Shown: positions 47,769-60,116 of the stretch, one piece after another
How positions within the stretch are numbered: position 1 is the stretch's first letter
Layout of the letters: the number at the start of each line of letters is the position of its first letter
Assembly: GCA_963969395.1 (NCBI GenBank)
Contig: OZ017803.1
Location: forward strand, 3,348,001-3,412,000
DNA: 64,000 nucleotides
Origin: Pseudoscleropodium purum
Lineage: Eukaryota > Streptophyta > Bryopsida > Hypnales > Brachytheciaceae
Direction: 5' to 3'
Notes under the pieces: model-generated
The model's input: only the letters and a program-made list of their open reading frames with translations
The model's database searches: none
What the model was told of the DNA's origin: nothing
Program-made: the position numbers and the translations under genes

Positions 47769-48688
47769 TTAAACCCTAAAATTCCATGACTATATATTTA
47801 TCAAAAACACTCCAAAACTCCCATTTCTAGTACAACTACAAAATTTTTGGAAAAAAATAATTTTTGACACATGTAATTGTAGGATGACTTGAAAACATGT
47901 GGTAAAAATTTCAGGAAATTCCACCGTGTAGATCATAAGATATAAGCATTCAACCCTCCGAAAAACCATTTTTTCAACCCTCTGAAAAACTAGGCAGTTG
48001 CACTTCACAAGTTCATTTTTCTATGAAAAATGACCAAAATGGTGGTTCTTCTTTGGATTATTTTTCCTGGACAAGTTGGCCAAATGTTTGAAATTTTTCA
48101 AATCATTTGGAATAGTACAACATATAGGAAAAAAATAGTAAGTAGGTAGTAGTAAAGAATGATTCAAAATACTAAATTATAAAGAATTTAAATATGGAAG
48201 TGAAAATGTCAATCCTAGTGGTTGAAATGTTGTAATAAACAATTTCCATTCTAGGATTTTTTTTTTTTTTCAAAAATATTGAAAATTGGGTAAGATAAAG
48301 GTTTTCGAAGTTTAATTTAGAGTAAGGAATCCATAATTGCCTGCAAACAAAAAATCCTCATAACTTTTGACTCGTTGATCAAAATGGAATGATTCAAAGC
48401 TTTCCTTGTATATATAAGTCTAGAAAACCAATTAAAAATTTTGGTTTTTGAAAAAAGTGATTTTTTCTAATTTGCCCAAACTGCCCAGTTACAAAAAGAA
48501 GTAACATATTAGGCTATAACTTTTGACTCCTATTTCCAATTGTCATGAAATTTGTTGCATATGAAAGATATTTCTTGTCCACACCTTCTCTTAAAATTTT
48601 AGCCTAAAATATGCAAATCTCTGGTCACAATGGCCTGCCCAAAATTTCTATACAGCCAAAAAATGTAGTCTGGTCCTTTAGGGGTGAA
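47769..48688. mobile_element. Possible TTAA-flanked element (relative of the repeat at 1-180)
   Basis: The left side has TTAA followed by ACCCTAAAATTCC (47773 on). The right side ends GGTCCTTTAGGGG (48684), followed by TGAA, one change from TTAA. The right ~175 bases match positions 1-172. The ends pair only loosely, so the left boundary is tentative. Confidence 0.4.
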
Positions 48689-51113
48689 GGAAGTGTAGAT
48701 TATAATCTAACTTGTTCTCAATCTATAGGCAAACCTATTTCCAAGTAGCGCAAAACTAAAAACTAGTTATAGCAACTTCATAAGGTGTCAATATGTTATT
48801 CATTACACAATGATGAAGGCCTAGGTCAACATCATATTCCCCTTCTTTATGAAAATAGGTCACCCTATCTTGCACAAATAGGGCTATAATTGGAAACATG
48901 TTGTATACATTCACTAGAAGGAAGACTTAAAAATTCAAACTTGGTTTAGTAAGAGGTAGCTTTTAGTCAATCAAATTTGCAATGATGTATAACATCTTGT
49001 TAAATCTATGTGTGTCGGCAGTTACTAGTTGATTATTTGTAATTTATGTTCATTGCAAACGTAATGGATCATAGAAACCACTACGAGGACATAACTGAAA
49101 ATTCAAGACTAACATAACAGGACAACACAAGTGCATGGACAAAATGATGGATTTTTCTGTAATTAGACAAGCAATTTGCATAACTGCATTTTTGTAAACC
49201 ACAGATGTATGATAGGTATGCATTTAGAGCATCCCCATCTTGTCCAGTACAAGTACAGTAGACAGCTAACAGTATTTCACAAATGTTGCAAATTTATATT
49301 TTACATACATAAGCTGTACTTCGAGTCCATGATCCATAAATACTGTATGAAAGATTTTTGGACATCCTTTGATTCCTGTGACCAATGTTCGGAAAGCATT
49401 AGCAGTCAGACTTGCACCCTGAGAAGACGTCCTTAATTGCACTGTCCATTTGAACAAAGAAGCTTGACATGAGTAACTTAGCAGTGGCTCAAAACTTACA
49501 GCAGCGCAGTTAATGTTCCTCAGCTTCAGAGATATTGCTTTCCTCGAGAATAGAAGCCTCATACTGCACACATAGGAATTCAGAGTCGAGTACAAAATAA
49601 CTACTCATTAGTAACCATTTAGAATACCAATAAATTCAACAGAGCGCACTAAGTTTGATCGAGCTCTGAGCATCAGTTGCAATCGTCTCAGAATCTGTGG
49701 ATAGGAAGTAGGGCCAGAAACACCACTGTAAAATTCGAACGGAGATCCAGAATAGATCTCATGAAAACCGTATCTTAGGAGTGCTGCATGCTCAAAGAAA
49801 GTTTACAAAGCTAAATTTTCAGTAAATGAAGTCACTGATTAAGATTTATGAATGCAGAATTTTGCAGTAGCACTAAATTCAGACAACCACAAATGTTCTT
49901 ACAGATTCAGCAGTAAAATTGCAAAATAACAGACAATCACCAAAAAAATTCCAACACCAACCTAAGCAGGATTGATCTTGAACATTAGAGACTTCAGAGA
50001 GCATAAAAAATAACTCAACTCTGCATCAAAACATCTCCAGTGAAGATAACACATAAATTAAGCTCTCCGAGGACCTGCAAACCACAATTTAGAGCCCAAT
50101 TCCCACAGCAATAACAAGAGCTACGTCAAATGCAACGTCATACAGAATAGCACGTCTAGGCTAATAGATTCAAATTCAGTGACATATAAGCAAATTGACA
50201 TTACTTTCTTCCTTCAAAGGATACTCAGAGTGTAAGTTGCTTTCAAATTCCTACAGCTGACAAAAGCATCAGCTCACAAGTTTCACTCCAAGCTGTTCTC
50301 AATTTCACTCAGTACCTCACGTTCATCGGAGCCATTTCCTGAGCGCCATACGTTTCACCACTTTGCAACCAAAGCTTAGCTAAATGGAACGAAATGCGGT
50401 AGGTGTTCTCTTGCCACCTCCGCTAGTAAACCAGATTTCCACCACCCTTTACCAGTACTCTGCAATAAGTAGAGATGTCCCTCAGACCTTTCATATAATC
50501 ATAATTATTGGTCCCAGTTGTTAGCATATCTCATAAACACAGAGTATGCACATCCACTGTCAGGGGTACATGAAACTCACATCGGCCTTGAAACTCTTTA
50601 TTTGATAATCCTAATTCAAGGAACTAGAGTACAGAGGAACTTTTGAACCCTGCACGCCGTCATACCTCTTCAGATCTTCGCAATTGCATATCAGTTTCCA
50701 GTGGACAACCCATTTCAGAGGGTGAGCCAGATCGGTAAATGGGTCCATCTCATGAACTTTACACTCGCATCACACTCCAGCTATCATGTGGTCCAGAGAA
50801 CATGTATATATTGGTAGAAACTCGTCAAAATGCATATGCAGACGTGGCACCAAACTTGAACCAAAATAAATCTGTTGCCTGTGTACTACCATGAAAATCA
50901 CCGCATAACCCTAGAAAAGGAACCAGATTACTCTCTTCCTGATACCTGTGTTTCGCGTTTGCAGCACATCGTCCGCATGAGTCACCAGCTTTCCCGTTCT
51001 GAGCTGCATATAGAAAAGCGTCCATCAAGTTTCACCTCCGAATAGACACTTGTGCCTACAAGGATGTCTGAAAAACGACTTTTTCAGAGTAGTCTTCCTT
51101 TTCAGACCTCCAA

Positions 51114-52145
51114 TTAGCTGCGCACTAGATCCCCTGTAGCACAATTCGGATGGACGTCGAATCCACATTCCTCACAATGGTACACAAGCTCCTTGGGGTC
51201 CACCGGGTTATCGCAAGCATCACACCTCACATGACTATTCGGTCCCGCCGTGGACTCATTAATGAGCACCAGCTCATGCTCTTCATGAATAGGATGAAAA
51301 ATGGTCCTCGCATACTTCGCACAACGAGCATGTATATCAAAATCACACCCGGAGGTCCCACATCTGTACGCCCACTGGGTGCCTCCCAAATTTTCCAAGC
51401 ATCCATCACAAATGGCACGGTACCCTCGGCTATAAGGAGGTTGCAAGAGCAGTCGGTGCGGATGAATAAACGACACAATCTCCCGGGCAATGTTGGCACA
51501 TTCGGGATGCAAGTCGAAATCTGTACATGAAGTGCAATGGTAGACCTCCGCTTCGCCCGTTTTCAAACACAAGTTACACAAGTAGGCTCCACTTTCATAC
51601 GGCGCAGAGTCGAGCACGGCCAGCGTATGAGACGGATTGGAGCAGCCCAGCCGTGGTCGTCCCCAACTCGACGGCATCTCGGGCACCGAGTTGGAAGGAA
51701 CGACAGCATTCGATTCTGTAGAGGGAGCTGTGAGTGCGCAATTAGGGCAGAGGTCGAACAGACAAGTTTCGCAATTGTAGACTTCCCCAGTGTGTCTGTC
51801 CGTGCACCGATTGCAAACGAAGGATCCAGAAGGATATGGCGCCACAGGGAGAAAACGAAGGCTGTGTCCACGCATACAGCAAGGCTCTGGGGGATCCTCA
51901 AGAGAACCATCCTCATCCTCTGTTTCATTGCCAGGATCTCCTTGTGCTATTTGCTTCAACGCAGCGTCACCTTTGTAAAGTTCCTCCAGACGTGAATCGC
52001 CAGCTATCAGATCCTCAAGCTTCGGCACACTGTCACTCCGGTGGAAATCCTCCTCCGAGATCCCTCCAGATGTGGAAGCTATGTCTTCCGGCTTCGGGAG
52101 TCGGACTGAAGGGCCAGACGAACTGCTACTGCTACCAACCTCCAT
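51114..52145 (-). CDS. DC1-type Cys/His-rich zinc-finger protein, 343 aa
   Basis: A single exon frame from ATG at 52145 (MEVGSSSSSSGPS) to TAA at 51114-51116. After a Ser- and acid-rich N-terminal ~85 residues there are four DC1-like zinc modules, at about 89-140, 164-216, 225-277 and 283-337. Each has the pattern CxxC ... Y(N/H/R)C...C(x)F(D)(L/I)(C/H)xxCA, with GHSLRF, SHTLAVL, PHRLLL or EHELVL at its start. The last reads CDACDNPVDPKE then YHCEECGFDVHPNCA. Such divergent C1 domains are a plant-expanded family; some members bind lipids or nucleic acid or take part in stress responses, but the specific role cannot be told from sequence. There is no signal peptide or membrane segment. The region just upstream (52180-52600) carries leader repeats. 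Confidence 0.9.
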   Translation of the reverse strand: MEVGSSSSSSGPSVRLPKPEDIASTSGGISEEDFHRSDSVPKLEDLIAGDSRLEELYKGDAALKQIAQGDPGNETEDEDGSLEDPPEPCCMRGHSLRFLPVAPYPSGSFVCNRCTDRHTGEVYNCETCLFDLCPNCALTAPSTESNAVVPSNSVPEMPSSWGRPRLGCSNPSHTLAVLDSAPYESGAYLCNLCLKTGEAEVYHCTSCTDFDLHPECANIAREIVSFIHPHRLLLQPPYSRGYRAICDGCLENLGGTQWAYRCGTSGCDFDIHARCAKYARTIFHPIHEEHELVLINESTAGPNSHVRCDACDNPVDPKELVYHCEECGFDVHPNCATGDLVRS

Positions 52146-52179
52146 CGCAGACAGTCGAAACCAGAGAACGTTCGGAGGA

Positions 52180-52600
52180 GCGTCGCCCTGGAGTTACGCC
52201 ATTCCCAACCCTGACGCTGAAATCGAGCCAGTTCACAGCAATCAAACCTACCGCAAATTGATTCGAGCCAGTTCACGTCAAATCGAACCCACAGCAAATC
52301 GATTCGAGCTAGTTCGCAGCAATCAAACCTACCGCAAATCGATTCAATCGTGGAAACCGAGATTCCACCTCCTACGATTGCGGTTCGCCCTATACTTACA
52401 CAACCTTGATTCCGAAATAGAGCCAGTAAACGTTAATCAAACCTATCACAGAAACCGTGATTGCAGTCGCAGAACTTCAGAGCTACGATTAGGCGTCGCG
52501 CTATACTTACGCCATTCCCAACCCTGACTCTGAAATCCAGAGAGTTCACATTTATAAAACCTACCGATTCAATCACAGAAACCGCAACCAGTCGTTGGTG
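52180..52600. repeat. Nested degenerate repeats in the DC1 gene's upstream/leader region
   Basis: A ~40-base unit, GAGCCAGTTCACAGCAATCA followed by AACCTACCGCAAAT and a GATTC end, occurs three times in tandem from about 52226 (52226, 52265, 52306). It recurs in diverged form at about 52421 and 52543. A second block, containing TTACGCCATTCCCAACCCTGA, occurs at about 52190 and 52507 with a diverged copy near 52396. Read on the minus strand, two of these three blocks contain a perfect GTAAGT donor motif, so the repeats may overlap a leader splice site. Confidence 0.75.
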
Positions 52601-54924
52601 GCACTCAAGTTTCCAACGTCGTCGTTGAGGAACAAGCTCCGAAAGCCAGGTTTCCACTTGAGACCACAACGCGAACATGCGTCGTTGAGTGTAGATTGTT
52701 TCAAACGAAGCTCTGTCAACCACATAGCACCGTCAATCGATACGATTTGGATTTAATAGCCTCGATGCAATCACTAAACAATCCTACTGTTCTAACAATC
52801 CGACTTACGATCCCGATTACAATTAATCTGACAAGAAGGAAGGAGGATTGAAGCAAGTGAGAATACTATTTCGCACGCAAAGTAGTACTTACGCAGGCAC
52901 CCTAAATTGAAGTGCATGTGTGAAAGGTACCTTGTTCCAAGTGGGCCTCCTTGCAAGCGCCCGTTCGACTGATCTCGGGAGCCGGGAAGACTTCGGGACA
53001 CTTCCGGGAAAGTCGAAGACTCCGAGCATTTCGGTCCACCTACTGTTGCAGTTCACTTAACCCTCCATGGCCTTGACTGATTCTTCCTTTCAGGTGACCG
53101 AAGAAAAACTTTGAACAGTCGCTGGATCCCACTCTCGAATTATCCTTTTCTGCGTCGCAATCATGGCCGGGACATTCCGCGTGCTAACCCTAATTTGATT
53201 GACCAGCCATGGCGCTCAAGAGGCGCTTCGAATCTACTACTGTACACCAGCACCAGATCTGGACAGGCTGGGTGGAGGGACATTCGAATCGTCCTCCGCA
53301 CTTTGATGCATACGCGGATGATTTTGCGTCCTTGTCCGTGTTTTTCGAACAGATCCTTTCGAAATTTGAATGCGAGTTTCGAGATGGTGGTATCCACGTG
53401 AGCATTCGTTCAACGACGAGTCATGTGGCATTATCGAAACATCGAAACTCTGACATATTTACGAAGAGGTAAAGACCGATTCTGAATATTCTTAGGGTGA
53501 CCTAAATCGATGTCAGTTCGGACAAGGGATGATCTCGAGGATAGAGCACATTCTTTCGAATCTCCGCAATCATGTCTGGAAAACAACGAGACATTTCGCA
53601 AATTACCCGTCATCTCAGCATCTTAGAAAAAGATTTTCGCACAGCCTTGGATCCCACAGGCTCACGGAACAACCATTGTTGCGTCTACTGGAAAAATTAC
53701 AATGCGAGCTGATTGCGTATGAACAAGTATTAATTTGCGGTGTAATAAGACCATTACGCACTACGACAATGCTTTTTTTACTTTTTTAAGAAAACAGAGT
53801 TTTTCCACGCAGCTTCGGTTGGCGATGGCATACTGAGACCCGAAGCTATCTTTGTCAGCAAGATGTTCTATACTTCTATTACAAATTCAAAAGCTAGGGC
53901 ATCTTGTGCATTTGAGTAATTTCGAAACTTGCCGGCACCAGTGACATCCTCCACCACAATGGCGGGTACAGGATTGTAAAAACTACACCAGTAGCGCAGG
54001 AAGGAATTCTTCAACGGCATAGCTGTAGCAAGGAATCCGCCAGCTGCAGCTACCCGTGGCTGTTGTACGTTCACGGTGACCGGATCTTGTTGCGTACCAT
54101 CTACGAGAGAAATTCTTGAATTCGTGTCCACCATCGCGTTTGTGTGCTGCCAGTTTACGGTCGGGCTGCTCAATTTGTTGCGATCGAATTCCACAGAACC
54201 CCGCCGTTTTTAGAGTTCCTCAATCTTGCATTTCGGAATTTGAATCGAGGGCCTAAATGCTCGATCTGTCGCTGTCCCACTCTATGGCGCCTTCGAAAGC
54301 CCGCGCGTTGTCTTGAGCCCTGGCCTGGATTGACTTCGAAGCTGGTCAGTCCCACTCTCGGTTTCGACTGGATTTGTGAGTTGGATTGTCGGGATCTCGC
54401 CGCAGTTTCTTGGATTCAGATCCTTAGTTGAATCTGATCGCGATGCTGAAGTGTTGAAGCATTGGTAGGAGAGGTTAGCGCTACACATCGTCGCACATTT
54501 TTCAGGTGCGTACGCTACTTCTGAGCTTCGTGCTATGCTGCGGACTGTCTTTCCATTGTCCTCTTTGAATTTCGCTTGCTCACTCGAGCTATCAACTTTC
54601 AGCCTGCGATCTCGTCCTTTGGTTGCCTCCTTGCGATAATTTCTCATGTTCGCAGAAACATACAACAGAATTCAGTAGGTTTTTTAACCAAATGAGTATA
54701 GGAAGTGGCTCTTGCTGGGAATTCGATCGTTTCATTTCAATACTCAACTCGACTTCTTCATTTTGGTATCGCAATGCAGTTGTGTCCTATCTCTTAGTGC
54801 GTCGCGGATCTATTGTTCAGAATTGTTGGAAGGCATGATGCTAACGAGGAGAGAAGAGGAAGCTCGGTTTTGATTGACTGATTGCTTCACCAATTCGTGA
54901 TCGACTTCTGACCTACCATCAGGT
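52601..54924. other. Region between the divergent DC1 and BTB-TAZ genes
   Basis: Gene-like composition with no repeats of the AT-rich families, so it probably holds promoters and leaders of both flanking genes. Two frames are worth noting. On the plus strand an ATG in good context (CAGCCATGGCG, 53209) opens MALKRRFESTTVHQHQ and could run to a GTGAGC donor at about 53399. On the minus strand 54194-53868 gives a 108-residue frame with AAAGGFLATAMPLKN and LRYWCSFYNP. I recognise neither and cannot extend them with convincing exons, so they are not called as genes. Confidence 0.4.
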
Positions 54925-57624
54925 ATGGCAGATGCCTCTCCTCTAGGACAGGCCTTGTTCGCGTCACAAACTCGTGGACTCTCACAGCGAGTCTCGTCTT
55001 TGGTGACTCCAACTAAAAGCCGTGGTGGTGCTCGACTAGCTCATCACGATTCAATCAGCTTGCAAGATTCACTGCCGTCCACTGTGCGAAGATCCAAAAG
55101 TGAAGTGGTAATTTACAGTGCGGTATCAGAGAAGAAACCCCTTGTATCTTCCCCCCCGCCTGCACCTCCTCCATTTCCTTCCTTGAAGCGGCAGCCATGG
55201 CGGTCGACTTTGTCTACATTGCAACATCCGTGCACCAGCAGCGGGAACTTTGTTTCCAACCATACTCTCAATGCATGGGACCAGGTTTTCTTCGACGGTG
55301 ACAATACCGACATCGCTGTGTCCACCGATGATGGGAGTCGAATCTATGTGCATTCGGCGGTTCTGGTAATCACGTTTTACATATCTGGGGAGGTTCACTG
55401 TCGTGAATTTGAGTGGGAGAATGTGCAAATTCTTTGAGTCCATGGTTTCTATCAGTTTCCTTAAAGCTTGGAGGATTGAGAGTTTTCTGAACTCGAGAAG
55501 GATTGGTGATTTGCAGATGGCAAGCTCTCCGGTACTCAAGTTGTGTCTGGTGAAGGAACTCAGAAGATCAAGGCGACCTCTTCTTCGTATACTTGGCGTC
55601 CCCTTCCATGCGGTTCGGTGTTTTCTCCGATATTTGTACTCCTCGCGGTGAGTCTTCTTTGGCTTGAAATGTATTCTATCTTCATTGTAAACGAAATCAC
55701 TCCAAGATAACGAAATCATTCCGGAAATGGTTTGCTTGTGGTTTGCTAATATTGATTTTCGATGAGATTGTGAATGTCGGAGCTTGCAGAAATTTGTAGA
55801 GATCCCTGAGTTAAATTCTTTGCTTGACCAGATGTGAGCAATCCGACATGGAGGAATGTGCTCTACACTTGTTGGTGCTGGCCCACACATACGTGGTCCC
55901 AGCCCTCAAGCATCTTTGTACAATTCACTTTGAGCAAGGGCAGCTGAACATTGATAATGCTGTGGATATCCTTCTTATAGCGAGGTGCTGTTTCTCTTCT
56001 CTAGGACTTTCCAGTCACATGTTGAAGTTTCTGAAGTGATAGTTTTGGCGGATTCTCTAGATTGTTTGGACAGGACGTCATCATTCTTTATATGGCTCTC
56101 ATAAGGGGTGAAAGTACTGGGTTTGAAATTAGGTGTAAAAAATTGTCCGTTTGTCTCTCGGAGTGTCAGTAACCTGTCTGTGCAATACTGATAACGGTAT
56201 GGGAAGCTTATGGCCCGTACGGTTTACAAAGAAAAAGGTCACTGTAGAGAATCTAGTAGCGTAAATTTTTGGCAGGGATTACGTTAGAAACTGCCTTAAT
56301 CACAGTAATTGGGTTCAATTACTGTAACTGGTCCTAATCACAGTATATCTGTGAAGTTAGGGTCGCCTGTCAATTTTGACGAGAAGCCCATGTTGACATT
56401 CAGACTATCTTCACTATCAGGCTCTGTGATGCACCTCGCCTATATCTGCTGTGTTTACGACGAATCATTTCAGACTTGAAGGCGGTAATTCGCACAGATG
56501 GCTGGAGGGCCATGAAGCATTCTGATCCAGCTCTTGAACAGGAGTTGATCGAGTCAGTTATTCGAGCAAGCATGGTAGGTGCCAGCTGCCTCATAAGGAC
56601 ATTCCAATGCTTAATCCTCAAAGGATGTAGATTTCGTTTGGTGCCTTGTTGCTATGGACGAGATATATAGACTTCGCCCTTAGCTCATGAACGGCATTCC
56701 TGCTGATGTAGCCTTGTTTTGTGTTTTTCGCAGAAAAGTCAGGATAAGCTAACAAAGCTGGAAGATGACCAAGTATACGCACAACTGTATGACGCCATGG
56801 ATGCATTAACGCACATTTGCAGAGATGGATGCAGATCGATTGGTTCTGCAGACAAACTGTTGAATAGAAGTCCAACAATCTGCTCCTACGCAGCCTGTAA
56901 CAGAATGGAATCTCTTGTTCGCCATTTTGCTGATTGCAAATTGCAAATTGCGGGTGGATGTGTGCGTTGTAAGCGCATGTGGCAGCTTCTCGAGCTCCAC
57001 TCACGCATGTGTCCGACGGGTGATTCTTGCAAAGTGCCACTCTGCCGGTAAGTCCTCGGATGTAATTAACTTCATTGGTAGCAATCTTATCATGCATAGC
57101 AGGAACTGAGTCAGCACCTCGATCGAGTACACGAATATTACCCATGTGAGCGATTGATTTAAAAATCACTGAATCACTCTATAACCTAATGTAAGCGCCC
57201 GTCGTCACTTCTCTCCATAATCCTGGCCGCAGTTTTCAATCGTTCCATAGATGTAATATAGTTCTTGAGCTGTTCGTAGGTCGTCAATTAGAGACCCCTT
57301 TGAATTGAGGACTTCGAATCAGCAGGTGGTAGTCAAGAATTCAAGAAGAGGTGTGTGTCATAAGCCATGACCACTCTGATCTTTTTGCAGTTTCTATTTA
57401 ACTCTTAGTTCTCCAGATTTTTCCGAAGTTTTACTTGCTCCACCATTAAATAACCGTTGTTGATTCTTTGTAGGCATTTCAAAGATGGTGTGGGGCCGCA
57501 GTCATCCCTGAAGGTAGAGCTCAGATGGAAGATGTTAGTGCTAAGAGTTAAGTTGGCGAAACGCGCCGTGGATGCATTATCTGTGGCAGCGGTTACAAAG
57601 CAACTCGAGCGTAGTATTACTTGA
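54925..57624 (+). CDS. BT: BTB-TAZ domain protein (BT family), six exons, 447 aa
   Basis: Exons 54925-55365, 55517-55647, 55832-55984, 56421-56574, 56734-57047 and 57474-57624. All introns are GT-AG and the phases restore codons exactly (R191, R242, R398 are split). A Ser/Pro-rich N-terminal ~115 residues is followed by the BTB fold at ~118-200 (VFFDGDNTDIAV, SRIYVHSAVL, ILGVPFHAVRCFLRYLYSSR). A helical linker follows (ALHLLVLAHTYVVPALKHL; then GWRAMKHSDPALEQELIESV). The TAZ zinc finger at ~320-400 keeps its ligands (HICRDGC, CSYAAC, HFADC, GGCVRCKRMWQLLELHSRMC, CKVPLC). BT proteins are plant-specific substrate adaptors for CUL3 ubiquitin ligases, with the TAZ part binding partners such as bromodomain proteins. 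They act in nucleus and cytoplasm in development and nitrate, hormone and sugar signalling. The third donor (GAG-GTGCTG) is weak but required by frame. The gene appears intact. Confidence 0.95.
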
Positions 57625-58655
57625 GACTTGTGGATGCTGACCCTTTGTATTATATCGAGACGTAGCCAAACTTTGACTCTATTTTTGAATACGGTAGTGA
57701 CTCTGAGCATGGTCCTTACACTGCCACTGTCAGTAATGGCTAACAGACTCCAGTTGAGGATGCCTCAAGTTTGCAAATGCAGGCCATTTCTGAATATGTA
57801 TTCATGCGGGAAACACCCGTAGTAGTTCCGTTGCAGTATACCCTGTGAATTCAACGTTATCTGAGGTTTTGTTTGAGATGGAAGTTTTGTTTCTTCTATG
57901 TTAACTTTGAAAGGATGTGGCCCATGACCAAGGTAGTCACCAAAACTACTCCAATTATTGAACCTATAGGTGCATTCTTTATTTCTACTGTGAACAATGA
58001 AGTCATCCACTATTCAGTTTTTGACCTTAGTGTCCTTTAAGGATTAAATGTGTTCAAGATTGTAAATGAGAATTGTAATTGTGATTGATTCCAAGAATGA
58101 AGAGCTTGTTTCATTCAAATATTGTAATCATCTTTGCACTTTTGGTGCAAAAAGGTGGCAGACAAGAAGTTGGAGGGTTGATCAAAATTTAGAATTTGAA
58201 TTATAGCTTGTCAATTTCGTTGTCTTGAGGTTACAATGCTTTTAGTCCTTTGTAATATTACAATTCGGCATGATAGATTTTTTGTTTTGAAAATCTCATG
58301 TATATTCCTCCCTTCCAAAAAAAATTGGACAAACTAGAGTCTTCCTTTGATTTTCTTTAGCAATTTTGAGCAAGTTATACTTTAGACTTTTTGATCCAAA
58401 TTACAAGAAACTCTTGAAAAAAAATTTGAGAGAAGAAATTTTTTATAATCCATTCAAATTTCAAATAAAATATTGAAAAATTCCATGAAAATCTTTATTC
58501 TTTATATTAAATGAATTATTAACAAATTTTGTAGGATTTCTTTATATTCATTGAAAATTGTTGGAAGATATTCTTCATTGTATACCATTACTATAGGACA
58601 AGGTATTCTTCAATTGAATATTTAATTATTCTTTTTTTGGGGGCAAGAACATAGT
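57625..58655. other. 3' flank of the BTB-TAZ gene grading into AT-rich DNA
   Basis: The first ~500 bases are gene-like and probably include the 3' untranslated region. From about 58290 the sequence becomes AT-rich. CTCCCTTCCAAAAAAAATTGG at 58308-58328 looks like a Tc1/mariner-type end, but no partner end was found. No gene is recognised. Confidence 0.5.
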
Positions 58656-60116
58656 TTGACAAGTGTTTAAAATAGAATTATTTTTTACATTAAAAACATT
58701 GAAAAAAATCCCAATAATTTTAGCATCTATTTTTAGAATTATTTTCCAAAATATATGCCCTAAAGTTAAAAAACTTTGCCCACCATTAAAAAAAGTTTGA
58801 GGGCTTGAAAACCTTTGAGTTATTAAGTTGGGAATAGGATTGGTGCAGCATTGTGAACTCCAGGAACTACTCTACTGACATGGTTGAGCCCCTACCATGT
58901 CATTGTCCTTGCATTTGGAGATTAAGATTTTTTTTTTTTTAAATTATTTATTTATTTAATTATTTTTTTGACAGCAGGCCTTTCCCTTCATTGTGGGGAA
59001 TAGCTGCAAGGGAATAGGCTTGAAATGGGCTTTCAAAGCCCTTAGATTTCTTCTAATGCGTATCCCTTGGGAACAATAGGGACGTTAAGGACTCTAGAGG
59101 CAAGGCCCTTCAAAAAATTCACTACATAATGAGGCATAATGCATTGGTAATAGTGCCCAACACTATTATAATACCAGGGCGCAATAATAATACCAGGCAC
59201 TATTACTAGGGTATTCCCACATGCTTAACATAGTGGGAGGGCCCCCTCCCAAAAGGCCTCCCAGGCTGTGAAGGCCCTGCCAAGAAGGCAAGGGCAGGAG
59301 CCCAAACTTGACAAGTGTTTAAAATAGAATTATTCTTTACATTACAAACATTGAAAAAATCCCAATAATTTTAGCATCTATTTTTAGAATTATTTTCCAA
59401 AAAATCTGCCCTACAGTTAAAACACTTTGCCCACCATTAAAAGAAGTTTGAGGGCTTGAAAACCTGTGAGTTATTAAGTTGGGAATAGGATTGGTGCAGC
59501 ATTGTGAACTCCAGGAACTACTCTATTGACATAGTTGAGCCCTGCCATGTCATTGTCCTTACATTTGGAGATTAAGATTTTTTTTTTAAAATTATTTATT
59601 TACTTATTTATTTAATTGTTTTTCTGACAGTGGGCCGTTCCCCTCATTGTGGGGAATAGCCACAAAGGAATAGGCCTGAAATGGGCTTTCAAAGCCCTCA
59701 ATTTCTTCTAATGCGTATCCCCTAGGAACAATAGGGATATTAAGGACTCTAGAGGCAAGACCCTTCAAAAAATTCACTACATAATGAGGCATAACGCATT
59801 GGTAATAGTGCCCAACACTATTATAACATCAGGGCGCAATAATAATACCAGGCACTATTACTAGGGCACTCCCACATGCTTAACATAGTGGGAGGGCCCC
59901 CTCCCAAAAGGCCTCCCAGGCTGTGAAGGCCCTGCCATAAAGGCAAGGGCAGGAGCCCAACCTTGACAAGTGTTTAAAATAGAATTATTTTTTACATTAA
60001 AAACATTGAAAAAAATCCCAATAATTTTAGCATCTATTTTTAGAATTATTTTCCAAAAAATCTGCCCTACAGTTAAAACACTTTGCCCACCGTACCCCCT
60101 GGGAACAATAGGAACG
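58656..60116 (+). repeat. Tandem duplication, ~650-base unit, two full copies and one collapsed copy
   Basis: Copy 1 58656-59307, copy 2 59308-59962, copy 3 59963-60116. Each begins TTGACAAGTGTTTAAAATAG and the first two end GGCAAGGGCAGGAGCCCAA. Copies 1 and 2 differ by few substitutions. Copy 3 keeps only the first ~125 bases, then jumps from TTTGCCCACC to the internal GGGAACAATAGG segment, an internal deletion of about 370 bases, and then ends. The unit contains a (TTTA)-rich tract and a short G/C-rich hairpin (CCTGCC / GGCAGG). No gene is coded. The array stops directly before the RNF10-type gene's upstream region. Confidence 0.95.

Larger units (their letters stand above)
45315..51113. 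other. Intergenic DNA: repeats, two small elements, then DC1 gene 3' flank
   Basis: 45315-49100 is AT-rich and repeat-derived, with bounded elements at 45740-45952 and 47077-47294 and a possible TTAA element at 47769-48688. From about 49180 to 51113 the composition becomes gene-like. On the minus strand several donor-like GTAAGT/GTGAGT and pyrimidine-AG signals occur (for example near 49500 and 50575), but I could not join the short frames into a protein. This part may be a spliced 3' untranslated region of the DC1 gene, a non-coding transcript, or exons of an unrecognised gene. Confidence 0.45.

Noticed and set aside
53209..53472. Plus-strand frame starting MALKRRF with a good start context
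   Set aside because: No recognised family and no convincing downstream exon; kept only as a note in the region entry.
55126..55890. 254-codon minus-strand frame
   Set aside because: Lies antisense to BTB-TAZ exons 1-3 and their introns, with no recognisable motif.
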